Positions 32,614 to 46,200 of a stretch of 64,000 nucleotides of DNA are shown here, piece by piece. Positions within the stretch are counted from its first letter, which is position 1; every line of letters begins with the position of its first letter. Source of the DNA: Plumapathes pennacea (taxonomy: Eukaryota > Cnidaria > Anthozoa > Antipatharia > Myriopathidae); NCBI GenBank assembly GCA_964036295.1, contig OZ038465.1, forward strand, positions 26,632,870 through 26,696,869, given 5' to 3'. Under the pieces are notes generated by a model, which was not told where the DNA came from, did not search any database, and worked only from the letters and a program-made list of their open reading frames with translations. A program made the position numbers and the translations under genes.

Positions 32614-35600
32614 GTAGCTGAGAAGCAAAATTAACAATTGAATTATTAGAAACGCATGAGTGACATCGCGAAAGGTTTGTCCGGCGCTCGTTCTGCAGGG
32701 AGCATTGCAAAAGGCACCTCTCAAGGGACGAAAACAAAACATAAGAATAATTTATACGAAAATACAAGACTTTTTGCATTATTGTTCCTCGAAAGTCGTC
32801 TTACGGCTCACTCCTGCATGTTTCCTTTTTTTTTTTTTTTGCCCGGTTTACTTCGTTTGGAATTTAAAATGGTTAAGAGTAAATTGTTTGCCAACAGTGG
32901 AGGATTTTTTCTCGTCAACATGTTTACTGAAGTATTATGAAGTGTTCAATTATTAGCGTTTTTCTATTCTGGTCCCCTTCTTAGGGCAGTTATATGGAAG
33001 GTAAAGTTGCAACGCATTACAGCTTTGAGTGCGGTGAAGTCACTATTAAACCGTTGTTTTTCTAGAAGCAGAGATGCAATTTCTTTAGTAAGAGCGCTCA
33101 CCTATATAGTTACATAATATTTATGTTATTGGGGGTTGTATTTTCCGCTTCTTAACAGCGCTTACATACTCCGGCTATACTCATCTGGAAATCTAACAAA
33201 GGACTAAAGACCGGATGGAAAGGAAAGTTGAACAGCTATTTTTTTTATCACGACGATGTGTTAACAACGCGCAGTTTAGTTTTGTCAAAATATTTGTACA
33301 CTTACTGGTTACGACGTTCACAGTTGGTCCTCAAATTGTCTTAAATCGAAATGCCCAAAATATTAGCAAGAGTTTAACACCGTTATATCCTCCATATTTA
33401 TTTAGTCTATTGTTATTTAGGAGCTAAACTAAACTGCAAGTGAGGTGAATTCACCCCGCCTACCTTTTGCCTGCAACTTCTGATCTGCACGCCGCTCCAG
33501 CTGAAATTAAACTGAAAATGCAGCGGAGTTCATTCCTTTATTTAGGCACTGAAGCTCGGAAGGGCGTGACTAGTAAAGCTGCTTTTCAGTCTTTGAATGC
33601 TTTGTGTTAATGTTTTGAACTAGTTTGATTGTAAAGCGCTTCAATCAGAGATTTTGCCCAGCGAAGGATCCAAGGCATTAAAGTAATTACGAGTGGCGCA
33701 CAAAAGCTGCGGTCGTTTAAACGCAGAACTCGAGTCTACTCCCATTTAACCTTAAATTTACTACATTATCCGGTTTTACTATTTTGCCTGTTGTCTCATG
33801 CGAACTCTGGCAAAAGAAACACACCAGAGTCGCAATACCTGTGCCGCTCTTTAGAAAACAAGCTAGTATTTCTTTGTTTGAAAATTAATTAGACTAAGTT
33901 CTCTGACAAGGATTAGGCCGACGAAGAGAGTATTGACTATGTACAATACATGAGACAGGGGCGTAACCAGCCCTTTTTCCCTGTTAAGCCCAGAGCTTCT
34001 ATAACTCACCAGTTGTGGGTACGAGCGCTGAAGGCGAAGGGTATTTAGAGGCATGTACCTCCGGAATATTTTGAAAGGTAGTCTCGCTGAAATGGTATTT
34101 CCTTCATTTTCACGATAGTGTTGAGCAAATATATGGCTTTTTCGAATTTCTCGAAAAGCGGTAGGATTAAAGAGGTGGTGAATAGTAAAGCCTAATATGA
34201 AACGGTATATTCACCGGTAAAGCCCTTAGGGAGGCCGAAAGCATAACTTGAATTCAGTCATGACCCATTAGATTTTGAACTTTGAATACACTATCGGGTT
34301 TTAGAGTTTTGTGTCTCTTGGCTCACACGAAACCCCAGCAAAATAAAGAGATTTGGGTCCGATATCTGCGCCCCACCCCACGTTCTAACCCTCGGTCTTC
34401 GAAGATGATATCTGCGCCGCTTTAAAGAAAAAAGTTAGTTCTGCTCCAAGGAGTATTTCTTTGTATAAAATTAATTGGATTTTGGAGTGCCGACAAGCTC
34501 TTTGACAAGGATTAAGCCGGGAGAGAGTGAGTCTAAATTTAAGTGTACAATACATGTGACATATAAGTATAAAGTGTGGTTTAGTGGCACTGGCCACCCG
34601 CAAAACTAAAATTCACATTGACTTCATGAATTCAAAGTCCAACGTTGACCCTGTCTTTTTTTGATACTGGGTGATCAGTTTCTGCCTTCGGTAATCCTTT
34701 GTCTTGTTCAATCAATGTTGTCATTGTTAGTCGCCACTTTCGGGGGGAGGGTTGGTACCGCTAACTGCATGATTGCGGAACACATATCAATGCTGAGCTT
34801 TCAAGACGTCGATGGCTTGGTTCTTTTAGTAGCAATACATTTGCTGGATTGATTAAATCGGTCTTTTGAAAGACATCCGAGTGGTACTAATGACCTGACA
34901 GATGTAAATGCCAAAACCATTTTAACAAGGCACCATGCTAAGAAACAAAGCCGTATGTGAACAATGCAAAATTTTAGCATCTCGAGAGGCGTCCATTTTT
35001 AAATTAATCGCTGTCACTGTTTGACTTCTCTCTCAAGGCTGCGCGCACAAAATTCGGCTGTCGCGTAGAGACGCAAAACTTGCGTTTAAGCTTAATTGAC
35101 GCAATCTTAAGTCGACTATAGTATAAGATTTTATTCTATCACACTGATTCGCACATTATGCTTTTAACCTTTTAACCTATTCTTTATTCTGTTGAATTGC
35201 ACAAACGACATGGCAAAACTGAACAGATTAGGGTTAGTCCAATATCTGCGCTGTTCTTCAGAAAACAAATTAGTTCTGCTTCAAGGAATATCCAAACCTC
35301 TGGACAGATTTGTTTGAAGATTAATTAGACTTTGAACTTGCCGGCAATACACGCGATGCATAAGTATAAACTGAATTTAGCACCTGCCCATCATATCCTC
35401 TACAACGATTTACCGAATCTGTTCAGTTGGAGCTAAACTAAACTGTAAGTGAAGTAAATTACCCACCCACCCCTCCCCCCTACTTTTTCCCTGCAAGTTT
35501 GATCTGCACAAGACGGTTTTGTCATTGTAATCAAACAATGGAGAAGGGTGTTATACCCTGCAATATTAAACACTGCTAGTCTCGCCGAAATGGCATTTCC

Positions 35601-38600
35601 TTCATTTTCACAGTAGTTTTGAGCAAAAGTTATGGCTTTTTGAATTTCTTGAAAGTCGGTAGGATTAGTTAGATGGTGATTGGTAAAGCCTAATATCAAA
35701 CGGTATCCAATATCTGCTCCCTGCCCCTCGTTCTAACCCTGGGTCTCCGAAGATAATATTTGCGCCGCTCTTTAGAAAACAAGTTTGTTCTGCTCCAAGG
35801 AGTATTTATTTGTATAAATACGTTTTCGCTGATAAAGCACTAAAGTTCACTAGTTCTATTACACCAAACGGGCAATGGTTTTCAAAAGAGTAAAATCAGA
35901 AACTCTTATATCGCGTACTGAAACCGAATGTGATGGTTCTCAAAAGAGCAAAATCAGAAACTCTTATATCGTGCCAAATTTGTAGAACTTTGGACTACAA
36001 GTACGTGAAATTATACAATCGGCTAGTACATAAAATAGTGCAAATTTGAAGGGAATCAACAAACGCTCCAACAGCCGACTCGAAAATTGTGTGAATGAAA
36101 ACTTACCGATTTCTTGACTCTACCTCGTAGCACAATCATTTGAAGTCCGTCCGATAATTCTACAATCATTTTTTTTTTTCAGTCACATCGTCGGAAATTC
36201 TTTCTCTTGCACTACAAACACGTGTCCTCGTCTGTCTTCGCCGTTCATGTTCAGTGATTGTTCACGGCTGATCTTCTTCAACTGAATGATTTGCTCTCTC
36301 CTTCCTTGTTGAAGCATTCAACTTCAAACAACCCACTGATGTAATTGTGACTCCCAAATATGCTGTACTTAGGGACACATGGTACTTAAACCGAGTCCCC
36401 TTCCACGACGCTGACAAGAAACTATGAGTATACTGTAGGTGAAACTGTCTTCTGATTGATTTTAAACATGAATATTCCTGCAGCACTTTATTTGCTTTAC
36501 ATGAAGTCTCAAGTACTCAGCAAGTTGCTCACAATGAACCCCTCCACATTACTATTTGAAATGCAGTTGAAGCTTCTGAAAGCAGATACCTTTGGAAAGT
36601 ACAAAAAATATCCCTAACTAATTTACACTTACAATGTGTGAATGAGAAATGCAACTGGTCCATCGCCGAAACACACCCAAAGATAGAATTTCAAATGTCA
36701 TTTGTTGAAGTAAATCAGTTCGGATAATCAGTGTAAACTCAGACGTGTTGATTGCCCTACAGTTGTCATGGTGAACTTCTTGTTCATTTTGTAAGTCATG
36801 TTTAAAACTCCTTGCTGCGCACGCGCAAACCTTTCCGCGACACAGTGCATATTTCAGCGGCTGTCTGGTTAAACAGTCTCATTATTGTAGATTTGAAAAA
36901 TTTTTGGGATCAGGCAATTTATAGTAAATTTCTAATGAACACGTTTTGCCCCCAAGAGTGGGGGCCACGAAAGCAATCAAATCCCCCACATCTGCCGTGC
37001 CCCCACCCCACCCTCTTCGGGATTCAAATTGAAAGGTGCATAATGTGAAGCATTTAGGAATCAAAGAGCAAAGTCAAAGGTAATTAGAGGCACGGTTTAG
37101 GAAACCAGGTAATCTGTCCTTCAAAAAGTAAGCCTTACTTTTGGGTTTTTCTTTACTTTGGATCCCAGATCCATCGATTTTGCAAAAAATAAGGTTTTTC
37201 ACTAAAATTAAGGGGTCTCAAATAGATTCTAGTCTTAATCTTCCAAAAATACGTTTTGTTTTTCAAAGTAAGGGGTCTCATAAAGCCAGCCTTAATTTTT
37301 CAAATATAAGATTTCTTGCCAAAAGTAAGGGGTCTCGAAAAATGCTAGGAAGTTTTGCAAAATCAAGACTCCATTTTCTCAAGAATAAGAACTCCTTGTA
37401 CTAACAGTGTTCTGTTCTCCTAAATTGAGTGATTCTAACTTGAAAACTGTCTTAACAATTAAAATACGAAAACATTGGGTTCTTTTTTGTTTTTATTGTC
37501 TACTTCTTATACCGCAGGCTACAGTTATAAAATCTAAAATCTAAAACCCCTTGCTCCAACGACACCCGAAACCGTTCTAGAAACGGCTTTGAAGCGATCT
37601 CGCACCGGTTCGATGTCCGTGTGAGAAGCGAGTGTTCTCAGAACCGCTCCTTGGAACGGTTAAAAAAGTTCTCAGCTTGGATCCGTTCCTGATCACTAGC
37701 TATCTTCTTTTGCGTGTAAACGAAACTCAGACCTGGAATGTTCCAATGGACTTCTGGTGTTTTTGAAGCTAAATACAAACACTGCGCACAAACCGTTGCC
37801 ATTGTTTCATGCGTTAAATTTCGTGTGAACGCACTTTTGCCGTTCCTGGAACAGTTTTGGGTGTCGTGTGAAAAGCATTTTTCTTTTAAACCTTTCACTC
37901 CTGAGCTCATGATGCAAATTCTCCGAACTACTCAAGAAGAAAATCTATAAGTGATGTAGTGTGAATTGATAGACAAATCACCTTTTATCTGAGCAAACTA
38001 TCAAGTGACAATTTTTCCATGCTGTACCATGAATCTCAGGTAAAAGACTGAAAAATACAATTGAAGATCATTCTCAGGAGTAAAGAGGCTAAAAGATATG
38101 CTAAATCTGGTTCCCTTACACTGACAGGCAGTCACGCAAATAACCATTACGCAAGAGGTTATACTGGGCGTCACGCGGATATCCATCACACAAGCGGTTA
38201 TACTGGGTAGTCACGCGGCAGTCAATACTTGGGAGTCTGAAAGTAAAGGTATCAACATATTTATTTGCTGACTTTATGGATAAAGAATAGCATTCAGTAT
38301 CTTTGTGGTGAGATGAGAATACTTTAATTTATTACTAAATATTTTCCAAAGAAGGCAAAGAAGTCAAAACAATAGAAAAAACTTTCTAAAGCTGGTGTTA
38401 CATTGGTCGATTTGCAACGACGATTTGCAACGCCGATTTTCTCCAAATTTACGCAACGCTGTTGCAAGTTTTTGAATCGCTTTCAAAAACTTGCAACGCG
38501 TTGCAGCACTGCAAACATCGCGAAAAATCGTTGGCAATAGGCTGTTACTGAACAATTTTTAGCGCAAACCGTCGTTGCAAATTGACCTTTAACACCGCCT

Positions 38601-38934
38601 TAAAACTGAGCTCATCGCAATGGGGGCATCAGCGAATAATTTTATATATGGAACAAATTTTGCATTTGCATTTTGAAACCGTGGTTTTTAAAAAAAGATT
38701 TTAAAATAATCTCCAAGCAGAAAATAAACAAGAATCCCGCTTTCCGAAAACCCACTGTAGAGCGAGGGGATATCTGCGATTACGGTAATACTAATATACA
38801 AGATCTGTGGTGCAAAGATTTTGACGCAAAAGCCAATAATTACTTTCACCTCTATCAGCCTATATAGGCTAATGAAGTAACTCTATTATACCACACTATT
38901 TTATCAGCTAATAAAGAAATAACTTTAAACTTAC
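32614..38934. other. Spacer between toxin copies C and D
   Basis: No gene is supported. It is a near-copy of 20,177-26,624, with the iterated upstream blocks (33,420-35,700), the unit boundary near 36,430, the GACACCC MITE (37555-37870), a CTTTCACTCC element (37895-38095) and the TTAA-flanked MITE (38390-38599). It lacks the 150-bp local duplication seen in unit C. Confidence 0.55.
38390..38599. mobile_element. TTAA-flanked MITE, copy in unit D
   Basis: It is the same insertion as at 14247-14443, but 13 bp longer through a small internal duplication of CGATTTGCAACG near its left end. Confidence 0.7.
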
Positions 38935-41900
38935 CTTTGTAAGCCACCAGACCCATCCAACGTTTTTATTCACCACTCCAAACGTTGTGGTGTCACTCTT
39001 GTCGTTTTGTTCAGTTATCTGCCAATTACACCAGTTCCCTTTATCCTTTGAATCACAACTATACTTGATGCGAATCCTGTAAAAACAAACCAATCAATAC
39101 ATTAGACAAATCATGAATCGCTACAGAAAGGTTAATTCACAAGTGTGTCACAACTAAGTGTTGTCCACCTCTGTCAGGCAAAAAGCCAACACCGTGAAAA
39201 AGCTGACGTAAAAACTATGCAACGCAAACTAACATGTATGAACTCCTTCAGTAATGACAAACCCGTCTGAACTAGCCTATTTTTATGACACTGTATATAC
39301 ATCTCTACACGAAGGACAGTTCAAGAGAATAAATTAAACTTCGTGACACACATGAAAACAAACCTTTTTTGGTTGTTTCCAACAATTTCATAAAGCATCG
39401 CATGATCCTTCACGTCCATTGCGGTATCAACCTTGCCAGTCCATCCGCTGCGTTTATCAAACGCCAAATACTTGCCACAGTAATCGTAATCAGGACACTT
39501 GTACGTGTTTTGTATGGTGTACAGCTGCTTTCCATGTGGGATAAGCTTCCAGAAGCAGCCGTCTCGACCTTTGGTAACGTATGGGTAAGTGTTGCTGGTT
39601 AACGTCAGCTTCCAGGGCTCTCTCTTCCATGTCAGCGCGTCCTTATCGCCACCAAACGTTAGGCACCAGGTTCCTGCCCACCTCCGATCGTAATCTGCTA
39701 CTTTTAACAACTTTCTCAGATATGTATCGGTTACTGGGTATATCTCGGGATCGTAGTAAGGCATGATATTATTGGTTACATCAGATTCATAGAGAAACTT
39801 AAGATCGTTTTTATGCGAATCGCGCAAGTCTTCCTGAACAGCTATCAAAGCCTTCCGATTGAGGGCAAGTTCTTCTGGATACAATGCAGCGGTTTCCATC
39901 AAAATCCAATCTTTCAGAACTGCCATTTTTGTGTACAGCTCAATGTATGTTAGGGCTTGTCTGGCATAACTTCCGCCAGAGTTTTTCTTAACAAGAGACC
40001 TAATCTCATGCATAAGTTTCCCCATAAACGTGAGGCCGTTATACAATGGTACATTTGTGCTGAGTGACTGGGTTTCCGCTACAGTTAAGGTACGGCCTTC
40101 CTGAGCTAGAATGTCGACATAGACTTTAGAAGAGTCAAACATACTAGAAATGCCTACAGCCTCACTTTCGAGGTCTTGCTGACGATACTTAGTCAAGGCT
40201 TTATCTATTTCCTCTCGTACAACTTCTCCAACCGATTTCTCCCCCTCTCCCGACCCCAAAAGACTCAGAAATCCAGATATAAAGGACAGAGTTTCAGAAA
40301 CTGCTTGACCCTTAGGACCGGCTAATGCTGCAAACTGCGAGATCATATTAATACCTCCTTGTATTGCCGCCACTGGATCATCTCGAGCATTGATAACCTG
40401 TTGAAGATTCGTCGTGGCGCTCTGCAAAGCCTCTGCCATAACGGCCCTATCTGCGATAGATAGGTCAGTCCATTTTGCTCTCAGCTTTTTTAGACCACTT
40501 AAAGCTCCTTTAGCCTTGCTTCCCATCTTGTCAAAAGACGCCTTTAGTTTTGAATAAGCATCTTCGGGGACTGAAAAGAAGAATAAAAATGACTAAAAAC
40601 TCTGCTTGGTGCACGTAAGTAATAAAATTTCTATAAATTGCTGAATTTATAAAAACAATCCTTGAAACCTGACTTAGTGGAGAGACTGGCAAAAAATGGA
40701 CTAAAGATTGTGTTGTGATCACGTGATGAGCCTATCTTGAAGTGCACTTTAATTCAAAACGTGAATACTACTGGTCAGCTTACTCGCCACGTCTTCACGC
40801 TTCTGTGCGGCTTCTTCGTCGTTTTGTCCAATTGCAGCCATTTCCTAAACAAAGCGCAAAAGGAATTTTAATATACAATCTTGGCCAAATCTATTTGGTA
40901 AAAGAACAAACGGAGTCATTTGCTTCACTGTCACCAGAAAAACTTGGCGAGTACTTGAAATACACAAAAGCAAACAAAACAAAACAAAAGGCAAAAGACA
41001 AAAAAAAAAACTAAATACAAAAACGAATGAACACAGTAAAAATGTATAGTAAAAACATTGTGAACTTTCTTTACTTATAAACGTAAATTTCTTAAGAATC
41101 CCAACTGGTCGCTGCTTCCCCAGGTCTACTGTTAGTAGTTTATTCTATTCCCCAGTCTACTGCAGTCTAAGTGTACTCTTCTCCCCAGTCTATTGCAGTC
41201 TAAGTCTACGCTACTCTCCAGTCTACTGCACTCTAAGTGTAGCCTTCTCCCCAGTCTACTGCAGTCTTAGTGTAGTCTACTCCCAAGTCTACTGCAGTCT
41301 AAGTGTAGTCTACTCCCCAGTCTACTGCAGTCTAAGTGTAATCTACTCCCCAGTCTACTGCAGTATAAGTCTAGTCTATTCCCCAGTCTACTGCAGTCTA
41401 AGTCTACTCTACTCCCCAGTCTACTGCAGTCTAGGTCTACTCTACTTCCCAGTCTACTACGGTCTAAATGTAGTCTACTCCCCAGTCTACTGCAGTCTAA
41501 GTGTACTCTACTCCCTTGTCTACTGCAGTCTAAGTGTAGTCTACTCCCTTGTCTACTGCAGTTAAAATCTATGGTTTACTCTTCAGTCCATTTCAGTGTA
41601 AGCCAGCTTTTAATGAAAGTTATCCAAAAATGTGAGAAGAAAGCTACGGGGTCTTTAAATCTAATCGTAGACAACATTTCGTGACAACAAACAACACAGG
41701 AAAGCCATGTTCAAAGCAGTTGATGATATAGTCATACATCTTCTAACATAACTGTTTATATATCCTTGAGTCTCTCGTCATAAAAGCTGGAACAGCATAT
41801 TTTCCCACATCATTTCAATCACACAAGTCATTCATGAAACAAGTCACTGCACATGCATTGCACACCCTCACGCTCGCTAATACAGTCTTTCTCTAGAGCT

Positions 41901-43203
41901 GCATGTCCCACAGTCATGAGATTGGATGAAAAACAACTCGACAGGTACAAAGCGGTATGAGTGTGTTCATGCACAAGACAATCGTTTTCATTTAAGTAAA
42001 GCTGACCTGTTTCATGGCATTTTCCATCCATCCTGGTGTGCCTTCTTGTGTCGGGTCAATGCTAACGGACGGCTCTCGCTTCCAGTTCGTCTTTTCTCGC
42101 CGAAACATTACCTGAATCGAAAATACACTTTAGGCCCGCGTCAAACGCCGGCTTTACATGAGCCGAACTCAACGCAAAAGGCGAAAATCATTGTTTCAGC
42201 TACATTGCATTGAGACTCGGGTCTTTGTGTAACGTTTAGAACAGGGAAATCGACATATTGGAAGAAGCAGATATAGTATCTTGGACATACCGTATTTCTT
42301 TAATTAAGCGCCCCCCCTCCCCCTCCCTAAAAATACGTACTGTACAAGATTAACAAATAACATACTTTATATACACTTTATCTACTGTTAACGTCACGTG
42401 AAATAGCTACTGTAGCAATCACGCCTGTGAAAAACGTTACTGCAAATGTTTTTAAAACTTCATTTTTTTCCATTTTGAATAGTTATCTCGCACATCAAAA
42501 ATATTTCAAAACACATTTTTTATATTAAGCGCCCTCCCTCGAGTAAGGTTCCCCTTTGGCCGCAAAATTTGAATTAAGCGCCCAGGTGGGTATTAATTCA
42601 AAGAAATACGGTACTTTGATTTACCTTAGTGTATAACGTAAGTACAATGATATCTTTTAGCAAATAATACTGTTAAGAGGTTTGATGGGTAAGTATAGAA
42701 ATTACTTCAGATTTTTGCATAGATATATCCTCGTGCTGATAGCCAAGGTACCTTAGTTTGTTTGTTTAGTTCTCAACTTAACCATGGCAGAGTCTAAATT
42801 AAACAGAGTAGACATTGAGAGTGTGAGAAATCTGAATGCCTTAAAAGTTAGGATTAGCTGACGTTTCAAGCGTTAGCGCTTCGTTATTGGAATGCTGTGT
42901 AAAGCTATTTAATTTCTCTCAAAGTAGGAAAAGGCATAGGCTACTAACCTCTTTCAAGAGGTTGTCCATATAGCCTTCATCACTTTCTCCAGTTAGAATA
43001 TAGTCATCGGAACTTTCTTCAACATACGGCTTGCCCTCAACTAAATATTATCACAATGTGAGAAAATCATAAAAGACAAAGCATTCGTTGAAAATAACAT
43101 CCTTGAGAATCATCTGTAAAAGTGGCGTCTTACCTTTGCATCCGATCATCAGAATCAAAAGAAACTGCAGCAAAATCAGTGGATTCTTCATTTTCTCGCC
43201 CAT
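38935..43203 (-). CDS. Jellyfish-toxin (JFT) family-like secreted protein, copy D
   Basis: This is a probable secreted pore-forming protein of the JFT family. Exons in minus-strand order: 43134-43203 (signal peptide), 42949-43040 (acidic), 42007-42111 (basic), 40784-40844 (linker), 39364-40570 (core), 38935-39076 (C-terminal). The core exon is almost identical to copy B (GLKKLR, LLGSG, LYNGL, GKQLY) but shares SGWTGKV with copy C and has its own LRAKW and DSHKN changes. Introns, minisatellite length and flanks are closest to copy C. It is the most compact of the three recent copies because it lacks both the C insertion and the B minisatellite expansion. The frame is open throughout. The terminal exon is uncertain, as in B and C. 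Confidence 0.82.
41115..41570. repeat. 33-bp minisatellite, intron 3 of toxin copy D
   Basis: About 13-14 units of the same 33-bp repeat, closely matching copy C in the order of variant units. Confidence 0.85.
42288..42613. mobile_element. MITE with CCGTATTTCTTT ends, copy in unit D
   Basis: It is orthologous in position to 19262-19587 and 29945-30269. Confidence 0.7.
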
Positions 43204-46200
43204 GTAGCTGAGAAGCAAAATTAACAATTGAATTATTAGAAACGCATGAGTGACATCGCGAAAGGTTTGTCCGGCGCTCGTTCTGCAGGGAGCATTGCAA
43301 AAGGCACCTCTCAAGGGACGAAAACAAAACATAAGAATAATTTATACGAAAATACAAGACTTTTTGCATTATTGTTCCTCGAAAGTCGTCTTACGGCTCA
43401 CTCCTGCATGTTTTGTTTTTTTTTTTTTTTGTTTTTTGCCCGGTTTACTTCGTTTGCAATTTAAAATGGTTAAGAGTAAATTATTTGCCAACAGTGGAGG
43501 ATTTTTTCTCGTCAACATGTTTACTGAAGTATTATGAAGTGTTCAATTATTAGCGTTTTTCTATTCTGGTCCCCTGGCAGTTATATGGAAGGTAAAGTTG
43601 CAACGGATTACAGCTTTGAGTGCGTGAAGTCACTATTAAACCGTCGTTTTTCTGGAAGCAGAGATGCAATTTTCTTTAGTAAGAGCGCTCACCTATATAG
43701 TTACATAATATTTATGTTATTGGGGGTTGTATTTTCCGCTTCTTAACAGCGCTTACATACTCCGGCTATACTCATCTGGAAATCTAACAAAGGATTAAAG
43801 ACCGGATGGAAAGGAAAGTTGAACAGCTATTTTTTTGATCACGACGATGTGTTATCAACGCGCAGTTTAGTTTTGTCAAAATCTTTGTACACTTACTGGT
43901 TACGACGTTCACAGTTGGTCCTCAAATTGTCTTAAATCGAAATGCCCAAAATATTAGCAAGAGTTTAACATCGTTATAACCTCCATATTCATTTAGTCTA
44001 TTGTTATTTAGGAGCTAAACTAAACTGCAAGTGAGGTGAATTCACCCTGCCTACCTTTTGCCTGCTACTTCTGATCTGCACGCCGCTCCAGCTGAAATTA
44101 AACTGAAAATGCAGCGGAGTTCATTCCTTTATTTAGGCACTGAAGCTCGGAAGGGCGTGACTAGTAAAGCTGCTTTTCAGTCTTTGAATGCTTTGTGTAA
44201 GTTAATGTTTTCAAACTAGTTTGATTGTAAAGCGCTTCAATCAGAGATTTTGCCCAGCGAAGGATCCAAGGTATTAAAGTAATTACGAGTGGCGCACAAA
44301 AGCTGCGGTCGTTTAAACGCAGAACTCGAGTCTACTCCCATTTAACCTTAAATTTACTACATTATCCGGTTTTACTATTTTGCCTGTTGTCTCATGCGAA
44401 CTCTGGCAAAAGAAACACACCAGAGTCGCAATACCTGTGCCGCTCTTTAGAAAACAAGATAGTATTTCTTTGTTTGAAAATTAATTAGACTAAGTTCTCT
44501 GACAAGGATTAGGCCGACGAAGAGAGTATTGACTATGTACAATACATGAGACAGGGGCGTAACCAGCCCTTTTTCCCTGTTAAGCCCAGAGCTTCTATAA
44601 CTCACCAGTTGTGGGTACGAGCGCTGAAGGCGAGGGGTATTTAGAGGCATGTACCTCCGGAATATTTTGAAAGCTAGTCTCGCTGAAATGGTATTTCCTT
44701 CATTTTCACGATAGTGTTGAGCAAATATATGGCTTTTTCGAATTTCTCGAAAAGCGGTAGGATTAAAGAGGTGGTGAATAGTAAAGCCTAATATGAAACG
44801 GTATATTCACCGGTAAAGCCCTTAGGGAGGCCGAAAGCATAACTTGAATTCAGTCATGACCCATTAGATTTTCAACTTTGAATACACTATCGGGTTTTAG
44901 TGTTTTGTGTCTCTTGGCTCACACGAAACCCCAGCAAAATAAAGAGATTTGGGTCCGATATCTGCGCCCCACCCCACGTTCTAACCCTCGGTTTTCGAAG
45001 ATGATATCTGCGCCGCTTTAAAGAAAAAAGTTAGTTCTCCTCCAAGGAGTATTTCTTTGTATAAGATTAATTGGATTTTGGAGTGCCGACAAGCTCTTTG
45101 ACAAGGATTAAGCCGGGAGAGAGTGAGTCTAAATTTAAGTGTACAATACATGTGACATATAAGTATAAACTGTGTTTAGTGGCACTGGCCGTCCGCAAAA
45201 CTAAAATTCACATTGACTTCATGAATTCAAAGTCCAACGTTGGTCCTGTCTTTTTTTGATACTGGATGATTAGTTTCTGCCTTCGGTAATCCTTTGTCTT
45301 GTTCAATCAATGTTGTCATTGTTAGTCGCCACTTTCGGGGGGAGGGTTGGTACCGCTAACTGCATGATTGCGGAACACATATCAATGCTGAGCTTTCAAG
45401 ACGTCGATGGCTTGGTTCTTTTAGTAGCAATACATTTGCTGGATTGATTAAATCGGTCTTTTGAAAGACATCCGAGTGGTACTAATGACCTGACAGATGT
45501 AAATGCCAAAACCATTTTAACAAGGCACCATGATAAGAAACAAAGCCGTATGTGAACAATGCAAAATTTTAGCATCTTGAGAGGCGTCCATTTTTAAATT
45601 AATCGCTGACACCGTTTGACTTCTCTCTCAAGGCTGCGCGCACAAAATTCGGCTGTCGCGTAGAGACGCAAAACTTGAGTTTAAGCTTAATTGACGCAAC
45701 CTTAAGTCGACTACAGTATGGGATTTTATTCTTTAGTCTCCTGAATTCACTGTAGTTTTGGGCAAAATGTATGGCTTTTTCGAATTTCTTGAAAAGCGGT
45801 AGGATTAACGAGGTGGTGATTAGTAAAGCCTAATATCAAACGGTATATTCACCGGTAAAGCTCTGAGAGAGGCCGAAAGCAAAACTTGAATTTAGTCATG
45901 ACCCATTAGATTTTCATCCTTGAAAACACTATCTGTTTTTTTGAGTTTTGTGTCTTTTTGCTCACCCGAAACTCCGTCAAAATAAACAGATCAGGGTCTG
46001 ATATTTGCGCTTCGCCCCACGTTGTAACCCTGGGTCCCAAGTTAGTTCTGCTCCCAGGAGTATTTATTTATATAAAATTAATTGGATGTTGGACATGCCG
46101 ACAAGCTCTTTGAGAAGGATTAAGCTGGAAGATAGAGTCCAGATACAAGTGTATAATACGCGTGAGTATAAATTGTGGTTTAGTGGCACTGGCCGTCCGC

